NCBI RefSeq assembly: GCF_031583595.1
Contig: NZ_CP134145.1
Span: 2,666,001 to 2,730,000 of the forward strand
Direction of reading: 5' to 3'
Length of the DNA: 64,000 nucleotides
From: Thalassotalea psychrophila
GTDB lineage: Bacteria; Pseudomonadota; Gammaproteobacteria; Enterobacterales; Alteromonadaceae
The notes below the pieces were generated by a model. That model was not told the origin of the DNA. It searched no databases and saw nothing but the letters and a program-made list of their open reading frames with translations. A program made the translations under genes and the position numbers. Positions within the stretch are counted from its first letter, which is position 1, and the number at the start of each line of letters is the position of its first letter. Positions 62,868 to 64,000 of this stretch are shown here, in pieces.

Positions 62868-64000
62868 TTTGGTACAACATCACTTGTACCTATTTATTCT
62901 TTTTATCCGGTAGCTTGTACGTTACCGGCTGTATGCTTGGCTGGCTGTTAATATCAAATTTAATATTAAGATGGAATGTTCGGCCAAATACTATTAAAGA
63001 GCCGAAAGTTGTGCCGGCTATCATTTGGCTGTGGATAGCGATGATGCTAATCATGTTATTTACTCTATTTATAGCCCACGCTAACTGGGACTTAGGATTA
63101 TTAAAAACAATCAAATCCACAATAGGTTGGATGAAAGGTTGGGCTTTGTTCCCTATTTTTATTTTCATAGGCTATTTTGCCAATATAAACGAAAAAATGT
63201 TAGTAAGAGCTGTTTGCAAAGTTAGCTTTTACACTCTGATATTTGCTCTTGTTACTATACTTATTTATCTATTTGGGGCGTCTGGAGAAGTATATATTTC
63301 TCCTTTACAAGTGATTGGCGGACCTGGTGTTGAATTTTTTTCGGTTAGTTTATTTGGTATTAACCCTGAAACGGGGTTACCAAGGTGGCGTTTTTTTGGC
63401 CCCTGGGCGCCTGCAGCAGGCTTTATGGCTTGTATTTACCTAGTACTTTGCCTTCAAGAACATAACAATCGATGGCGCGTTCTTGGTATCGCAGGTTGTG
63501 TGGTAATGATTTTATTATCGCAATCTCGAGCCGGTCTATTTATTTTTATTTTCTTGATCCCCTTCACGTTGTTCTTAGATAAAGCATTGAAACTGCAAAG
63601 CCTACTTTTACTAGGCTTATTGCTGCCAATATTCATCATATTTAGTGATCCAATAACGCAATTACTGTTTGATCATTTTGACCAAATCAAACAATCAAGA
63701 CCTGGCTCAACTAGGGTAAGAGCAGCATTAGCAGATATCGCCATTCAACGCTGGCAAAGTGAAGCCCCTATATGGGGACATGGTATCGTTGAGCGCGGAC
63801 CAAAACTAGTCGAAAGTATGCAAATAGGCTCTCATCATACGTGGTATGGACTTTTATACGTTAAGGGTTTAGTTGGCCTATTATGTCTTGCCATTCCAAT
63901 GACCGCTACTAGCTGTTACTTATTTTATCTTAGCGTCTGGCGAACAAATGCACGTATTGCTCTTGCGTTAATGGTGGTCTTTTGGCTTTACAGCTTCTAT
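62822..64000 (+). CDS. O-antigen ligase/polymerase family protein (Wzy/WaaL-like), cut by window edge
   Basis: The frame is open from the ATG at 62822 to the window end (393 codons, no stop). It starts inside the co-polymerase gene in another frame (46-base overlap). The product is very hydrophobic, with about ten predicted membrane helices. Conserved family marks are the periplasmic-loop start SQSRAGLF and the GSHHTWYGLLYVKGLVG segment near the C-terminus. Known role of the family: polymerising undecaprenyl-PP-linked repeat units or ligating glycan chains. By context a Wzy-type exopolysaccharide polymerase is more likely. The C-terminus lies outside the window. Confidence 0.85.
   Translation, partial: MATTKLNKSTVEQKLVWYNITCTYLFFLSGSLYVTGCMLGWLLISNLILRWNVRPNTIKEPKVVPAIIWLWIAMMLIMLFTLFIAHANWDLGLLKTIKSTIGWMKGWALFPIFIFIGYFANINEKMLVRAVCKVSFYTLIFALVTILIYLFGASGEVYISPLQVIGGPGVEFFSVSLFGINPETGLPRWRFFGPWAPAAGFMACIYLVLCLQEHNNRWRVLGIAGCVVMILLSQSRAGLFIFIFLIPFTLFLDKALKLQSLLLLGLLLPIFIIFSDPITQLLFDHFDQIKQSRPGSTRVRAALADIAIQRWQSEAPIWGHGIVERGPKLVESMQIGSHHTWYGLLYVKGLVGLLCLAIPMTATSCYLFYLSVWRTNARIALALMVVFWLYSFY

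Noticed and set aside
62890..63639. Minus-strand open frames inside the O-antigen polymerase gene
   Set aside because: The plus-strand frame is open from 62822 to the window end with clear membrane-protein composition; the antisense frames are shadows.

Overview
The window looks like a chromosome segment of a marine gammaproteobacterium of the Alteromonadales, most likely Colwelliaceae (Thalassotalea/Colwellia type). The evidence is low GC, E. coli-like housekeeping proteins (PolB, DinG, UvrB, HrpA, RecBCD, QueC/QueE, RlmI), several small families typical of Alteromonadales (DUF2999, DUF3718, DUF3087, DUF2982) and a PEP-CTERM protein. The genus is inferred from gene content only.

Layout. 1-8 kb: the start of a cystathionine beta-lyase gene (cut by the window edge), then divergent polB and dinG sharing one near-perfect LexA box, a homocysteine methyltransferase gene, and queE/queC flanking a 163-bp palindromic repeat. 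8-9.4 kb: a PEP-CTERM surface protein gene behind a consensus sigma-54 promoter, and a 68-aa orphan. 9.4-12.8 kb: a MATE exporter-uvrB operon. 12.8-14.1 kb: a DnaA-box pair and a tRNA-Asn(GTT) array with three intact and three decayed copies. 14.2-23.1 kb: small conserved genes, quinone oxidoreductase, acylphosphatase, rlmI, a PilZ protein, hrpA and a CBS protein. 23.1-26.3 kb: a secreted DUF3718 protein and a CadC/ToxR-like regulator. 26.3-35.3 kb: a recC-recB-recD operon with a DUF3087 gene. 36.6-45.9 kb: a three-gene signalling operon (propeller hybrid kinase, REC-GGDEF-EAL protein, and a sigma-54 activator carrying a degenerate GGDEF domain). 46.2-50.5 kb: a secreted subtilase with an 11-copy hexapeptide repeat, two small cytoplasmic proteins and a GAF histidine kinase. 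50.6-64 kb: an exopolysaccharide locus (Wzx-type flippase, glycosyltransferases, a sigma-54 response regulator, a lipoprotein/LruC-domain pair, WecG-type transferase, initiating sugar transferase, Wza-type exporter, Wzz-type co-polymerase and Wzy/WaaL-type polymerase) running off the right edge.

The most striking pattern is regulatory. Eight sequences matching the -24/-12 sigma-54 promoter (GG-N10-GC with mostly TTGC/TCGC at -12) lie just upstream of the PEP-CTERM gene, the subtilase, the GAF kinase and all five transcription units examined at the exopolysaccharide locus apart from the regulator itself. Two sigma-54 activators are encoded in the same window. Three of the exopolysaccharide promoters are preceded by helically phased copies of a TTTGC-N5-GCAAA-like inverted repeat that could be the activator's enhancer site. 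Together this suggests a sigma-54-controlled extracellular-matrix programme joining polysaccharide export, a sortable PEP-CTERM protein, a LruC-domain protein and a secreted protease. The signalling and c-di-GMP genes lie between them. No exosortase gene is inside the window.
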